Origin: Micropterus salmoides | Taxonomy: Eukaryota > Chordata > Actinopteri > Centrarchiformes > Centrarchidae | Length of the DNA stretch: 64,000 nt | Reading direction: 5' to 3' | NCBI RefSeq assembly: GCF_014851395.1 | Contig: NW_024040928.1 | Location: 15,949,012 to 16,013,011 of the forward strand | Part shown: positions 42,601 to 56,920 of the stretch, one piece after another | Layout: each line of letters opens with the position of its first letter | How positions within the stretch are numbered: the first letter of the stretch is position 1 | Made by a program: the position numbers and the translations under genes | The notes under the pieces: generated by a model | The model's input: the letters and a program-made list of their open reading frames with translations, nothing else | What the model was told of the DNA's origin: nothing | Databases searched by the model: none

Positions 42601-45600
42601 AGAAACCTTTTGATCCTGGCTATTTTATAAATGAATAACAAGCAGTTTTAGATAATTCTCAATCCAGGTCAGTGACATCCATGGTATCCAGCTGATAATC
42701 CACAATGGGCTGAAAGCTTATAAGGCATTTATGTTTGCCTAGCGATTACTCAGAGACAGATCTCTGACTATTCCGCACAATAGCTGCACCATGAAAGAAT
42801 GGATGTAGATGACAGATTTGACAGATCTTACACTGAGAAAATTACACTCTTTTCAATTTTCAGTTGGATCCTGATTTAATGAACAAGGCAGCTGAAAGCT
42901 GAACTATGGTTTCCCAGTACGATACCATTCTTGTCCACTTAGTTTTTCCTCCTTCACTGACTTTGCCTTGCCAATAAAATAAAAAGAAGGAGGGCAACCA
43001 TTAGAGCCCACATAAGAAATATTTCACATACCTGCTGTTCCCCTTCCTTTTGCTTCTTTTATTTTTCTATCCAGTCTACAAGCTAGCCAGCCTTATTTCT
43101 CTCTGTACACCCCTTACCAGTGTCCTCCTACTTTTACGGTCCATACATCTTGGGTGGTGCTTCCCCACTGTCACCTATCATCACCATGGCAACGGCTGCA
43201 GTGGGAAGGCAATGGTCACTTTATTATGTCCCAGGTGAGGCAAAGGCAAAGAGAGTGGACAAAAACAGAGAGAGGAAAGGGTGAAGGGAGAAATGAATTT
43301 GCTGGGTGTCACAACAGTGGCGGCAATTGATGAACGAACGCAATATGAGAGCGAGAATAAGAGGGAGGTGGGGGATTGCTCATCCACTGTGTACGAGCAC
43401 AAAGCAGGGTGAGGGGACGGCACGTGCCTTTTGAGAACAGAGGGGCCTCCACGGGTGCGGGGCATTACACTCGGGACAATATGTCCAACTAGAGGCTTCA
43501 ATGAATCCTAATGGAGCATTTACTCCCTCACGCTGCCACACAATATAGCAGAGGAGCCCTCAGTATGGAGCAGGTCAAGGGCTTTTCATTTGGACAGCTG
43601 GGTAGAGACACCAGACCCTTGACACACCATTAACTATGATTTGATACACACAGCCATACAAAAGAAACCCGTGTTGCATTATGACGCATGTTTCGCTGTT
43701 ACATCACACAAAGCAAAAGAAAAGGCTGGACTACAAACGAGCTGGTTTCAGGCAGTTCAGAGCAGTGTTTTCTTTGGGAGATGGGCAATCCCTTTGGACT
43801 GGACTTTGGACTTTTTTACTTTGCAAACTTATTACATGCACAAAAGATATTTTTAACTCAATAAAGGCTTTTAAAAACATTTTTATACTACATAGAAAGC
43901 AATTTAATATCTTTTTTATGATCATACCGTCCACAGAACAAAAGTATGGAAAACCAATGTCCTTTAATTTTTTTTATCATTATATCACATTTTTCAGTAT
44001 TTCCCATCTTCATATAATAATTCCTAATAATATAATGAATTACATGAATGTGACCTTGATAAGCGGAATAGACAGATAATTAATCTAAGTTTAATTTTAT
44101 GCTAAAATCTACAGGTGTCACTTATTAGACAATGAACACCCTACCTACTGTACCAAGTGATAGTGACAGTGTTTTGATGGTGCTGATTAAAACTCCAACT
44201 GTACATAATCTTCAGTCGCAACAATCCCACTTTTAGTTTATCAGTGTACAACGCTTCCCAACAGCCCACTATCAGGTAACAAAATATTTTATAACCAACA
44301 TCACTGCGGGTGGAAGGCAAGAGAAGGTTTTACGATACCTTCTAATGCTTTTTTTTGAGGAAACCAAATTCAGTGCCCTTTTCAAGATACCCTGTCAGTG
44401 CTCTCACAAATACAATAAAAGCAACTGCAGGAGCAGGAGGTTTGCCCTTTAGTTATTGACATCCTGTATCCTGCAAGGGTCAACAACTAAATTGCTGCAA
44501 AAAAAACAATGTATACAAAAAACACTCACTCAAAAGTAAGCGGACTGAAAATAAAGCCTTTAAACAAAATAAATTCACAATAATGTGCTGCTCTCTCCCT
44601 AAAACCCCTTATCAAAGCCAACTCAAAGCTTGAAGATTGCATTCTTCATGTCAAATCAGCCTGAACATTTTGTCCTTTTCCCAGTGATTCGTGGACTTGG
44701 TCTCTTCCTACATTATGAACAGCTGCAAACATAAAAACACAGACATCTAATCAGGGAAACTGGCAGAGCCACAGCAGCCAATGGCAGAGGAAGTAGAGAT
44801 CAAACTGGCAAAACTTACTAGCAGCTGGTTTAAATCAGTAATGCAGATATGCAGCGCAGGACAGCTACCGCAGCTCATTTTCCAAAGAAAACAAGGGAGG
44901 ACGGGGAAAAAAGTGTATGTTGTCCCAACTGAAAACTTATCAAGGAGAAAGCCGTTTCCTCTAGCTGGTTAAGAAGAGGTTTCTTACTATATGAAAAATA
45001 TAATAAGTCTGGCTCATCATTTTTCTAAAAATGTATAGCCGCCTCAGGCTATACATTTTTAAATGCTATTTGTTCTTTCATTTTCTCTCTCATTAGCACA
45101 CAGGGCTAAACTTTTATCTCCATTCTCTTTAAAAACGGCTTAAATGGCCAGACACTTCTTATCACACATTTTAAGATAATAAAATGCTGAATTTGCATTC
45201 TTCCTGTGGCTACAACTGAATCAGATGTCCTTGGGAAGTTAAAAAAGACAGAGTTTTTGACTAGTTGATAAAATATTGAAAGGAGGAAGGCCTAACGCTG
45301 AACTCAAGATCCCTCAAGCTTTATCAGATGCCCCACCTCCCAACCTCCCTCCGTAGCTTTTCAACATTGGAATTGGGCGCCCACGACTGACAATTTTTGT
45401 AGCTTTTTAAACTGACAATTTGAAAAGCATGGCCATTTTACATAAAGATTGGCCAGGTGGGCAAAAGTAGGCCTTATGGTAATTTCTCTCCGAAACTACT
45501 TTGATAACTCTTCACATGTGCAAAGGACTGCTACACCATGTATTCCTTTGAAGAAACATTGTCTAAAAGTGTGAATTTTTATCCACATTTGATTTGAATT

Positions 45601-46154
45601 TTTGGATCTTGCTTCTCTCCATGACGGCAAGCTTTCTGCCCCACCTTCGAGAGTGGCTGTTCGGACAGCTACTACTTTTGCACTTTAGACTTAGTCAGAT
45701 GACATGTCGTACGAACTACTTCGCTTTGAACTACCCCAGTCTTAATGCTTTGCTGCTGACTTGTCAGATTTTGACAGGAGAGGAGCGCTGGTGCCTCTGC
45801 ACACTAAAAGGGTCCCTGGTGCACATGTGTAGAACAAAATACCGTGCACAACCACAATGAACATGTTGCAAATCTAGCAACCTATGAGGCTGGAAGACAT
45901 TATCAAAACTCTTTGCAAATAGAAGGCCAATATCACTACAAATAACCACACACACACACACACACACCCCCCTCCATTTGAGACTGCAACATCCCCGTGC
46001 CCCTGTCCTCTCCACCCATCACAGCAAATCACGTTGGCAGAACATATCATGGCATGTGCCAGGGTGTCTTCCTGCCAATTAAAATTCTGTACCAGCCGGC
46101 ATCCCTTCAGCGGTGAGATGACACCTTGCAGGCCCTCACCAGTGAGGTGCTATA

Positions 46155-46188
<34 letters not shown>
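46155..46188. repeat. (AC)n microsatellite
   Basis: An uninterrupted AC run; a shorter one lies at 45,949-45,967. Confidence 0.97.
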
Positions 46189-46192
<4 letters not shown>

Positions 46193-47511
46193 GCCCTCAT
46201 GTTGTCGGGCTAAAAATACACCTGCCGCACTAGTGCTGTCAGATTGGGCTGAGACAGCTATGCTAACTAGGTGTGCCGGTAGTGGGAAACTTTACAGAGT
46301 GCTCGTGGCAAGCGATACGCATACATAATAAACTTATTCCCGTGCCTCAATAACTTTAAATTTCCTACTGCACTGTGTTTCTCATGATATTCTTTTTGAC
46401 ACTTGTCTTACTTGCACATAAACAAAGGTTGTTCTGCATGGCGTTGCACGCTTTTTTCCCTCCACACTTCCTTTTTTGTTCCGCTCCCCACCTGAGCGCC
46501 GTAGTTTGGGCCCTCGAGTCTGTCCATGGCCATTTTTCATGTACATGCTAGACAGTAAGCAGTCCCAAACAAGCAGGGGTGTGAAGCAAGACAACCATTT
46601 AGCACTGTGCCCTGCCTCTCCACTTCACACAGCCAACGCTGATCAAAGAGAGCATCCTGGCACGCTGGCACTCAGATGGTATTCAGGTATTCAGATGGCA
46701 CGGATCCACTAGCTGGCTGGCAGCGGTAAACAAGTTTCAGGAGTTGCTTCAGACAACAAAAAAAACAAATACCAACTGCAATACTGACTGCTGAAAATGT
46801 AAAACTCCTGGGACTCAACAGTGGCTGTCTGTCCACCACTATGCTTTACATTCAGATCATGATGAATGATGAACCTTATACTGGGTGAGTAGTTGGACAG
46901 AGCCCACATTGTATTTGGTGACCAAGAGCTTAGATTGCTTTCGACGTTCATTTAGCAAACATGCTTTATCCCACTGTAGACGTGCACAACTAAATATTCA
47001 TAGACGTCTGTGTGCCAACATCAATGAGCAGAGTGTCTGATGAACAAACAGACTCAAAGAAGTTTATCTGCTGAGTGCACGGAAACCCACTGGTATGAAT
47101 AATGAAAGCCTGCTGCTCAATAATAAATGTGTGCATGCGTGCACTGTGCAGCTGCACTTCTTTGGCCTGTGAGGGAAATTTCATTATACCAAATCCCATG
47201 CTGTTTATACGAACGTGAAGGACATGCACACACACTAACCACTGCAACAAACCCTGTCAGCTCAAACAACAAGCAAAGAAAAAAAAAAAAAAAGCAAGCA
47301 CACAATGTATACTCTCAAGCCCAAGGCACAAGAGTGCTTCTCAAACCAGCCAACAAACCTGCCAGGAGGGCAAAACACTTAAATAAAGTGAACACGCCTG
47401 CCAAATTAAACTTGAGAAGTTCTCCTCATCTGGTAGTCAATAAGTTAAGAAAAACAACAGTGCTTTTCACACATGATGGGCCCGGCCTCTTCAGCAACAC
47501 AATACCACAGG

Positions 47512-48534
47512 TAGGGCTGCAACGATTAGTCAATGTAATCGACGACGCCAATTACAAACATATGTCACGGTGAAATTTCATTGTCGACGCATCGTTACAA
47601 AGATGCCGTTTAAGGGAGAGATAGCAATCTTCTTAACTAAGTAACTGCAATGCACTACATGGAAGTGCTGGGTGCAGTATCGCTTCCTCTGTCTGCCATG
47701 ACTGCTTGACTGTAGACTACTCACAAAGAAGCAGCAAGCAACAGAGAAATAGAACGGTTCTTTGTTTTTACAAGTTTAGTAGGTTTTGAGGCAAGAAATC
47801 AACTGTGCAGAACATGAACATTGGCAGTTTTACGAAAGTTGAGGGCGAATCCAAAATGTGCTTAAACATTTTCGAGGTTGAGAAGCTTCATAAGCACCCG
47901 CGAGGTTAGTGGTGCCAGCTGGCGGCCAGTCACGCCCACAGAGCCCTCTGCTCCCAGTTACACAGACCACTGAGGCAGCAACAACAGAATTGAAGATCGT
48001 TTCAATGTTCATACTCCTGTTATTCTGTCGTTACAATCCGAGTAATGGTTTAAAGTAAATCAAGAAACATCTGGCTCGTGATGTAGAGCATTCTCCACTT
48101 ATAAAACTTAAAAGCACTTAAAATAAACAGTATTATGAAAGGGGGGCTGTTGCTTTATTAGTCTAAATAGACATTGCACTGTTAAAACCTATTTGTCAAT
48201 AAATCAGATTGTGAGCTTATTGTTTTGGGTGATAAAGCCTGGCTGTTATCTTGGAGCAGCCTCTCCATAGTTCTTTGCATTCTTGGTTTTGAGGTCTCAA
48301 GAATGCTTTTAGTTGTGTTAACACGTTAAACACGTAGTAAACCTTGTTCACCTAATGGAAACGTTAGCTAGTTAGGTTGTGTGATGGAGATCAGTAATTC
48401 ACTTTAAAGATATTTAATTAGTTAAATGGTTTAACTAGGGTTAGGGGTGACAAAATAATCATGAGTAGTCGACTAATCAAATAAATTATTAAGAGATTAG
48501 TTGACTACGAAAATAATTATTAGTTGCAGACCTA
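47512..48534. mobile_element. hAT-type element, 1,023 bp, perfect 8-bp target duplication
   Basis: The left end is TAGGGCTGCAACGATTAGTC. The right end, reversed, is TAGGTCTGCAACTAATAATT. The 8-bp duplication accacagg lies at 47,504-47,511 and 48,535-48,542 with no mismatch, so the boundaries are firm. The interior holds no intact transposase. The perfect duplication suggests the insertion is fairly young, though the ends have diverged. Confidence 0.93.
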
Positions 48535-49550
48535 ACCACAGGTGACTGACTGTGTGTATGTCCATGTGTACCATTCAGTGTATTTTCTCTCAGCATAAAA
48601 TTGAAGGAGTTTTAAATCTCAAGAAGACCTTCAGATTGTAGTTCATGTTAAAGTTTTCCAAGAGAGAGAGACAGAAAGGAAGAAAGAGAGCAGCAGCTTG
48701 AGGCACATAAAAATAAATAAATAAATAAAAAGCAGCATGGGTGGCATCAGGGGAAATAGAGAGAGGGACCATCTTCTCTCATTGAGATCAATCCACACCA
48801 GGGGCTCTGTGTTTCAGGGCAGAGAGTCAGGTTAACAAATGAGAGAGCCTTTCTACTGGAGAGCAGGAGCTCACTGATGCTGCAATTTTACAATCTGTTG
48901 CAATACAGTGGGTATTGTGATTCTGTAGTGTACAATGCACTGTGATGTACTGATTCATATTCATCTGATTTCTGTAAATAACCCAGAGGGGAACATGTCA
49001 AAAGCAATTAGACGGTGAGTGTAAAGAGACATGAATCACAAGATGCTGCACCCTGCTTTTCCACATCTGAAGTGCCCTTATGTACCTTTTCATTTTCGCC
49101 ATTTCACCACCCCTCTATGAATCTCAAGGCGCAAATTCAGCACACTGCAGATGAATTGTTCTTAAATCAAGTTCCTTTGATCTACATCTAAGTATACATC
49201 ATGGTCAGAATGAGAAGAGTGGTTTTAACGTCTGGTGAAATAGCTTGTATTTGAGACTCTCATGTACCGCTGCCTCTTGCAAAGAAGAAAATGTGTAAAC
49301 ACAGGCAATAAATAAATAAATCTTAATAGAAACTGACGACTATCAATTAACCTTTTTTGTTTTCACTGTACATTGTCACTCCAAACTTCAAAAATGAGGA
49401 CTTCTATCTATTTAATTTCTTTAAAATCAAAACAATCAGTGCATCAAGAGACAAATGAAAAATCAACTGAAAATGATCCAGTCTATAAAGATGTTAGGAT
49501 TCTTATGTTTTTAAATCTTAAATCAAACATTTTACTTGCTGAACCCATCA

Positions 49551-49566
49551 CCCCCCCCCCCCCCCC
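49551..49566. repeat. Poly-C run, 16 bp
   Basis: A homopolymer. Confidence 0.97.
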
Positions 49567-51004
49567 TTATGTTTCTTAAAACAATGATTTTAGAGCAGGG
49601 GCAATTACACCCAAACGACAGATTAAACAACTTGGCAGCAGCTGAGGGGTGGATATGTGAGAAAGAGAGACAACCGGGTTAGCACGGACAGTTTGTGGGA
49701 TAAACTGGACCAATCAGACAGTGCCCAGGGCAGCTATGCAAACCTCTCAAAGGCTGTCTCTTGAGTTTGTGTGCAGTGTCACAGTCTGTGTCTGTGCAAG
49801 AGGGACAGTACTGGGAACAAAGCGCTGGCAGAGCAGGGTGGTGATGGTTAGCAAAGGTGCCCTTGCTGTGAGGAGGCCTGAGGCCGTGCCAGCAGGTACA
49901 GAACAGCGGGGCTGACCACTGGGACGACAGAGTTCTGGTTTGATCAAGTCTAAAGTGATTCAACTACACTCAGCTGAAGGGAACCTTTTCTAATGGGACA
50001 TAATGCGGCAAGTTAAGTTTAAGTGACAAGCCAGCATGTCGTCATAGAAACAGCATGCTCATTAGTCGTCAAAAGGTCAGCTGCAGGCATCATGTGACCC
50101 CCACACCACCGTCCACCCCATGTACCCACACATAGTCCTGACGGCTGTGCTTAAAACTACCACTGCCAGGGCAAAATAGTGGGTGAACATTTTCTGCATA
50201 CAAATGAAGAGAGCCGGGGTGGGAGGAAAGAGTGAATCTCTAAGCAGCGATGGGGAGCTAAAGAAGACAAAATGTGGTCTAACAGGCTTGTATTAACACC
50301 ACTATAGAAGATTGACTCAATTAAGGCCTTGGCCATCCACTTATTGTCCATTATATCGAACAATGGTAAAGACACTGATTCACAGTGCCTGCCCCCCCCC
50401 TTGAGGAGGACTGTTACTTAAGGTGTCTGCATGATTCAATTCGCTATATTTAGATGGAGAGTACCGTGTGTTTGCTAGTCCAGAGGATCACAATCGAGAC
50501 ACAATACGTCCCTCCATCCACACACAGCTGACACACAAACACACACATTCAGCCGGTCCATATAGATTTGATCATGAGATCAAGCAGCAATGCAGTGTCT
50601 TGTCTCTTGTCTCTGGTGAAGGCGATATGGGTGACAACGGGACAGAGAGGATGCAGACAAAAGCACCTCTCAGTCCCTTTTCTCCCTCTTGTGTTGGGCT
50701 GTAAGGCTCTCTGCTGGTCTCCAATCGACACATCTTGAAAGGGAAGCAAATCCAATTCTTCCTGCAGGTACAAAGGCTCTCGCTCCCCTATTCTCTCCCC
50801 TTGTTTGCCTCTATTTTTCCTCTTATCAGTGGGCATATTTCAAGCCCCTAGCCTTCTCTTAAGTAAGTGAGTCTAGTGTGTGTGAGCCTAAAAGAGAGAC
50901 AGAATCCACAGCAGTTGTTATCACTGCTCCCACACGATTCCTTGTTATCTATCCTGGTCAGTCAGACTTTGGCTTGCCTGTCATCCCACTCATCACTGCA
51001 CCCG

Positions 51005-51008
51005 TGTG

Positions 51009-51103
<95 letters not shown>
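51005..51103. repeat. (TG)n microsatellite, about 100 bp
   Basis: A TG run with one early C interruption; the longest TG array in the window. Confidence 0.99.
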
Positions 51104-51105
<2 letters not shown>

Positions 51106-52525
51106 GGATATGTGAGTCATCATGCCCTTGTCTGTCACAGTTGCAACCAATAGCTCTCTCAGTCCTGTTGCAATTAGATAAACACCTACTCAGCTTGCTC
51201 ACAGTCCATCTCTTCCTGTTCCCCACACAGGAGAGCCCTTCATCTCACAAGTATTGAAGTAGCTGCAGATACTGACCGGATATAGATACAAAAAGTTTGC
51301 CTCTTTGCCTGATTCAGAACTCAAATATCTAACCACTTAGGCCCGCTCTTCACTAAAACGTCTTCAAACTCCAGGAAACTTTTGAGTAGACCCCAGTCAA
51401 GGGCTGGAAAAACATGTGTCTTCTGTAACTCTTCAGTAAGCACAGTTTGGGGATTTGCGTGTAATAAAAATAATTTTAGACACTTTGTAGCTTCGTAAAC
51501 CTGTAGCCATTGTTCAAACAGCATTTCAATGACCTGAAGCTGAGAGGTTTAAGTAAAGTTTAAGTAAAATACAAGAAAGAAACAGCTTAACAAGTAAGTG
51601 TGTAACTGCTGATGATAGCACTGAGGCCAGTCACTCCTGCAGAATAAGAACACTGGTGGTAATTCAGTAGCAATATGTAAACAAATCTTTAGTGTCATTA
51701 GACAAACAGGATGAAATGAAAAGGCAAAGAAATGAACCTGCAAAGATTTTCATTCTCTCTTCTGTCTTTTATTCATGCTGCATTTGGAAAATGTAATTTG
51801 ATGCTCTAGGCAACATCTGGCCTGGTAAACAACTGCCCCACTCCTTCTGCTTCTACTATTCCACTGTAATGTTACCTTTGTTTGAACTCACTGTAGAGCC
51901 GCATTAAAATAAATAAATAAATAAATCTGGTCAAGCCTCAAGACATTAGGTTGACCACGAAACTGGAAGTCATCATTAGCCTCACTGGAAGCAGTCTGCG
52001 CAGCCCCGGCTTATGTAAAGTAGGACGTAGGAAGGAGAGGAATATGGTATATAGACACGAAAGAAACAGATAGTGGGAGAGGGGAGGATGTGAGACAGAG
52101 TAAAAAGAGAGAGAGATTAAACACACAGGGAGCTAGTAAAGAATGCAGAGTGCAGCAGCAGAGGCAGTGGTCCCAGCAGTGAGGCCAGGCCTGTCTGTCA
52201 GCACCTATCTGTCCTCCTGAGGGTTAGCTGCACAAACCAGGCTCTTGCCCCAAGTCGCCACGAACATTTATATAACCACACACACATACACAATAGTGAA
52301 ATGACCTCTGACCCTATCCTACACCGCAGGATGGACCCATGTGGGCTGCTGCTTTACTGTTAAGTTGGAGGAGGATGGTTTTCCTCCAGGCAGCTCACGC
52401 CAAGCTCATTTAACTACAAGCACTGATCTGACATTTAGATAACTAGGAGTGATTAAGACACACAAAGGCCCTGTTTACACCAGGCAATAACATGCATCTT
52501 GGGCGATCCGATCAAAAGTGGACTG

Positions 52526-53070
52526 TAGGGCTGAACGATTAATCGTTTTCAAATCGAAATTGCGATTTCAAAGAACGCAATTAGCTAATCGTGATGTTAA
52601 TTATACAGTGCATCTGACCCGTTTTCATGCAGTTACAAATTAATTCCGTTGTTGCATTTCCCACATTTCAGAATAAGAGCGTTTTGCCTGCCTGACTTTG
52701 CTGAGTTGTTCTGATTTTGTTGATTTGTTCAGTTGTCCTTGATTTTTGTGCTTCTACAATGGTTAAGTAAGCTACGTAGTTAAATCGTAACTTAACTTTG
52801 TGTATTGTTGATACACAATCTGGAGTCTGCAACGGAGTGTTTCATTTTGAAAATTGACCGGACTCTCTATGCCTTTCTGTCTGACTTCCTTCCCGGTAGT
52901 CTGCTCTGTGCTTTTTGACGCGGCTTCTGTCAAAAATAGACTGCAGTGAATATTGAACTTCAACTAAACGTAATAAAAAATTTTTTTTAAAAAAATCACA
53001 AATAGAATCGCAATTGCAATACATTATCTGGCAGAAAAATTTGATTTTTTCCGCAAATCGTTCAGCCCTA
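52526..53070. mobile_element. hAT MITE nested in the larger element
   Basis: Perfect 15-bp inverted ends (TAGGGCTGAACGATT). The flanks gtggactg and gtggacag match at 7 of 8. The sub-terminal regions are rich in AATCG and GCAATT motifs. It interrupts the left arm of the 52.46-53.60 kb element, so it is younger. Confidence 0.88.
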
Positions 53071-53189
53071 GTGGACAGGTAGGTACAGGTGTGAATGCAG
53101 CCAAGACCCAGTGGTGGTCGCCTCCGCAAACCCGTTGTCCTCTGCCAAAATAAAAGCACATAGCTAGCCAGCTCAATAATTTATTTAAA

Positions 53190-53390
53190 ATAGTGGGTTG
53201 CCTGTTAATCAGAAGGTCGGCGGTTCAATCCCCGGCTCCTCCAGGCTGCATGTCGAATTGCTCCTGTGTGTGAATGTTAGTTTTTGTTTGAGCACTTAGA
53301 CACAGTGTATGAATGTGTGTGAATGGTGAATGCGATGTTGTGTAAAAGCACTTGGTTGAAAAGACTAGAAATATATAAAAATACAGAGCA
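53190..53390 (+). mobile_element. tRNA-related SINE-like repeat
   Basis: A B-box-like GGTTCAATCCCCGGCTCC follows AATCAGAAGGTCGG. The body has TGAATGTGTGTGAATGGTGA, and the tail TAAAAGCACTTGGTTG then AGAAATATATAAAAA. This resembles a repeat family common in fish. It lies inside the 52.46-53.60 kb element. Confidence 0.7.
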
Positions 53391-53605
53391 TATCAAATTC
53401 AGGTTTAAAAACACCACCACCTTTGTAAATGGAAATGATGTGTGTTTATTTGCATATTGAGCGGGGAAGTGAGATCCGATCACAAGCTGTCACTCGAGAT
53501 GCTTTCTAATGCCAGGTGCGAACTGATGCACTTCAAGCTCTGCACTTGTGATCGGATCACCCAGAACGCATGCAAATGACAGGTGTAAACAGGGGCTAAG
53601 ACACG

Positions 53606-53628
53606 CACACACACACACACACACACAC
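53606..53628. repeat. (AC)n microsatellite
   Basis: A short AC run directly beyond the right end of the nested element. Confidence 0.95.
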
Positions 53629-56600
53629 GCGTGCAAAAACAACACGATCAATCAAAAATTCTCACCTAATTTAAAGATCAGAGACACCCCTGCCCAATCG
53701 TTCCGTGCCCTATCATCTGTCGGCATCTTGGTTTGCTGAAGGACCTAAATAAGCCTTGAATAACATTACCTGCCACTACAGCCTCGTTATTACTGCAGTC
53801 CATCTGCTGCTGTTCACAGGACTCATGCTGCACTACTTTCACAGCACGCTGCTTCTGTGATTGCCTCTAAATAATTGATCATCAGTAAATGTTGATATCT
53901 AGATCGTGTTATTGAATTTCAATATACACCTGTCACTTTAATAGGCCAATAAGGAGGCTGGAAAGCTTTATCATAAAATATAAAATGTGTTTTCATTTAG
54001 CACATTTCAGGGCGGTCAATGTACATCTGCAGCACATGGGCAGTCAGGGCCAGATTTACAAAGCCTTTCTCCTTGTTTCAGATTTTGCGCCTGCAGATGT
54101 CTGTGTTATTTGTCACACTGTTGCACCAGCCTGCACACCTGTCACCTGAGGAGCACCCTGCATGTAGTCAGTGAAGTGCAACTCTCTCCTTATGCACTGA
54201 TGGAAAGACTGCACAAATAACAGGAGAGCGTATTAGTGTGTTTGATTGAGCACTCTGCTGGATTTCCCAAAGACCAATGACTGGTGTTATTTAGAAAAAA
54301 CATAAAGCCATCAACATGCCAAGTAACATGAATGCAAATACAAAATGCACTTAAGTGATATAGTTAGACAGCAATGAAACTGTCAACCAGTCAGGTCAAG
54401 CCAACCACACAAAATAAATTAACATTTCTCAGTATTAAAGTATCAATTTCTAGTGCTTCACCACAGTCTACCATGCAAACGGATACATGACACAATAACT
54501 AGGAAGACATTACATATTGCAGCTACAAGTACATACTCAAATTACAAGTCAGCATTACACTCTCTCTGCCACAGCACTGAGCTCTGTGTGGTAGTCCTTT
54601 TTGCATTTTAGTGTCCTGCAGCCGAAGCTAACTATGTTGGGCAAGTCAATAGCCAGCAGTGTTGCGGTTCATAAAAACAGTGCCGTGGCTATTCGCTACG
54701 TCAAGAGGATGATGGTTCCCAGCTATAGATGGTACACAGTTATAGCTCGCTGACTAGCTACACAGTCAACAGCGCTAATGCTTAATAAAAGAGGCAGAGG
54801 GACATGCGTGTGATCTCATGCATACACACGAGTAGACACACACTGATGTACCACTGCTCCAGATCGAGGGTGAGGAGACGATGCCTAAAGACACCGCCAG
54901 AGCTGAGAGAGACTCTATAGACTGATAGATCTCAGGATCAACATACATTTGTGAAAGTTTAAGATTGTAATTAGACATAAGCATTTTTGGCCGTTCTTAC
55001 ATAATAGTGGCCACGACACACTCAAGCTGTGGGCATGTGTCTATAAAGAAATAACAGTTATGTAAGGGACTGCTGTATCTCAGTTTGTGTCATTTCCTAT
55101 GACTTGACGAGAGAGATAGCCTTTGATTTCATCATATCACTATACCACCACCCCATGTCTTTTTGTTTCCTCTGGCAAACCACTGAATGGAGGAGGATGA
55201 ACTGAGCCACAACCTCCCTCCACTTCACCAGTAAGAATTTCTTAACCTCTATCTGACCCCTGCTCTGCAGCAAAATAATTTGTCCTGGTGCATCTCCAGG
55301 ATTGCCGTAAAAGCACTGATAACACTGATAAAGTGATTGCTGTGCTGTAGTAGGTTCTCTTTCTGAGGATTTAAGTGATTCTGGCATTTCCTGCTAACCA
55401 TCAAAGACCAAAAGAAGGCCACTTCCGATCGCCCCCGTCTGAAATGGGAGAGAAGCGTCAACTCGCGGCCTCTGCTGGGCTTTTATCCAGCACAAGTCAG
55501 ACAAGCCTTGTGCTCGGGCCTCATGCAAATCCAAAGCAGAGCTGGATCCTTGCTGTGAGCTGTAAATGAACGGCCTAATATTGACTCCTAATTGAAGGCA
55601 GCAGTTGCCTGTGTGCACAGGCACCCCTGCTGTGAAACTGTGGACAAACACACCACGACACTAAGAGGCTCCTTCCCTTCTTGCCCTTCTCTTGCTTTGC
55701 ATTGCTTTGTTCCTCTTTTAAAGATTATTTTTATAACATTTCTATTTTTTTTTTTTTAAACACAGTTTATGACAGACAAAGATGATAGGAGTGATGATGG
55801 TGCAACCACAGCTAGATATGAACAAAATAAATTGCGTGGTGCATTATGTGCCTGAAAGAAAAGCCCATTGCATCTCTAATTTTCTACTTCATCCAATCCC
55901 TCACTGTCTACCTCTTCCTTGCTACTCCTTCCCAGTGCAAGGAGACGAACTGAGAAGAAAAATGAGTGCTTATGAAAATCCTAATGAAAATGCAGCGTGT
56001 CTGTAATTGAATATGGACGTCTGAAGTCCCGACACGAGGGATTCAAGCTGCGGACGGGATAATAAACGTGCCTCGCCTCCCCTTTCTCTAGACTGCATCA
56101 ATCATCACACATCACCACGACGATCAGGGCATCGGCCAGCTCAACAAGAACCCATCAGTGAACGAGAGGAAAGAGGGGGCTGAACAGAGGCAGACAGAAA
56201 TCAAGGGAGAGGAATAGAGTGCATGCATGTTCAAAGAGAGGGAGAGAGAAAGATAGACTGTATGTCGCATTGCCCATCATGGAGTTTGCAAACTTTGCAT
56301 AATCAAATCTAGTCAAATACACACATGCTGAGTGCATCTGCAGAGACCATTCTGAAGTCAATTGGCAGCTAGATTATGCACAGGACATAAAAGCTGTGAC
56401 CTAAAAGGGCAGATACATTACAGTGTTATTTCTTTGCTAATATAAACACTAAGAATACCCTAACCATGGACAGATTGTACGCACACAAATACACTGTGGC
56501 ACACACGCCCACTGTCAGTGCTTGGGCCAACAGCTTCTGAAGAGAACCCTGTATCTGATTCACTCCTGGTGCACACCAAGGCTACATTGTGCTGATAAAA

Positions 56601-56920
56601 GGGATCAGACTACATTTACCATCCAAAACATTCACATGACACCAGGGGAGTGGTCTCAACAGCCCATGGTTTATCCCATTGTGTAGTTCATCAGCTTGCA
56701 GCTGAGACAATAAGCTGGGTCAGTCACAGGACACCACGGTGCTTCGTTTCCAAATACCTGGCTATTACTGTCTGACAAGCCGTGAGGGCTTTTTTTTTTT
56801 TTTTTTATCCAGTTTATAGGAAACAGCTATTAGCCCATGAGGAGAAAGTCCAGTTTTCCCCCCTAACCTTTCTTTCTGTTTTAGCAGTGTTATCAGCTCT
56901 GAACTACATGTGATAAATAG

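Larger units (their letters stand above)
52462..53597. mobile_element. Inverted-repeat element hosting two younger insertions
   Basis: The left end has GGCCCTGTTTACACC, then CATGCATCTTGGGCGATCC. The right end mirrors it over about 55 bp (reverse complement CCCCTGTTTACACCTGTC, then GTGATCCGATCACAAGTG). An exact 8-bp string, taagacac, sits at 52,454-52,461 and 53,597-53,604 and may be the target duplication. Inside lie an hAT MITE and a SINE-like copy. Confidence 0.75.
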
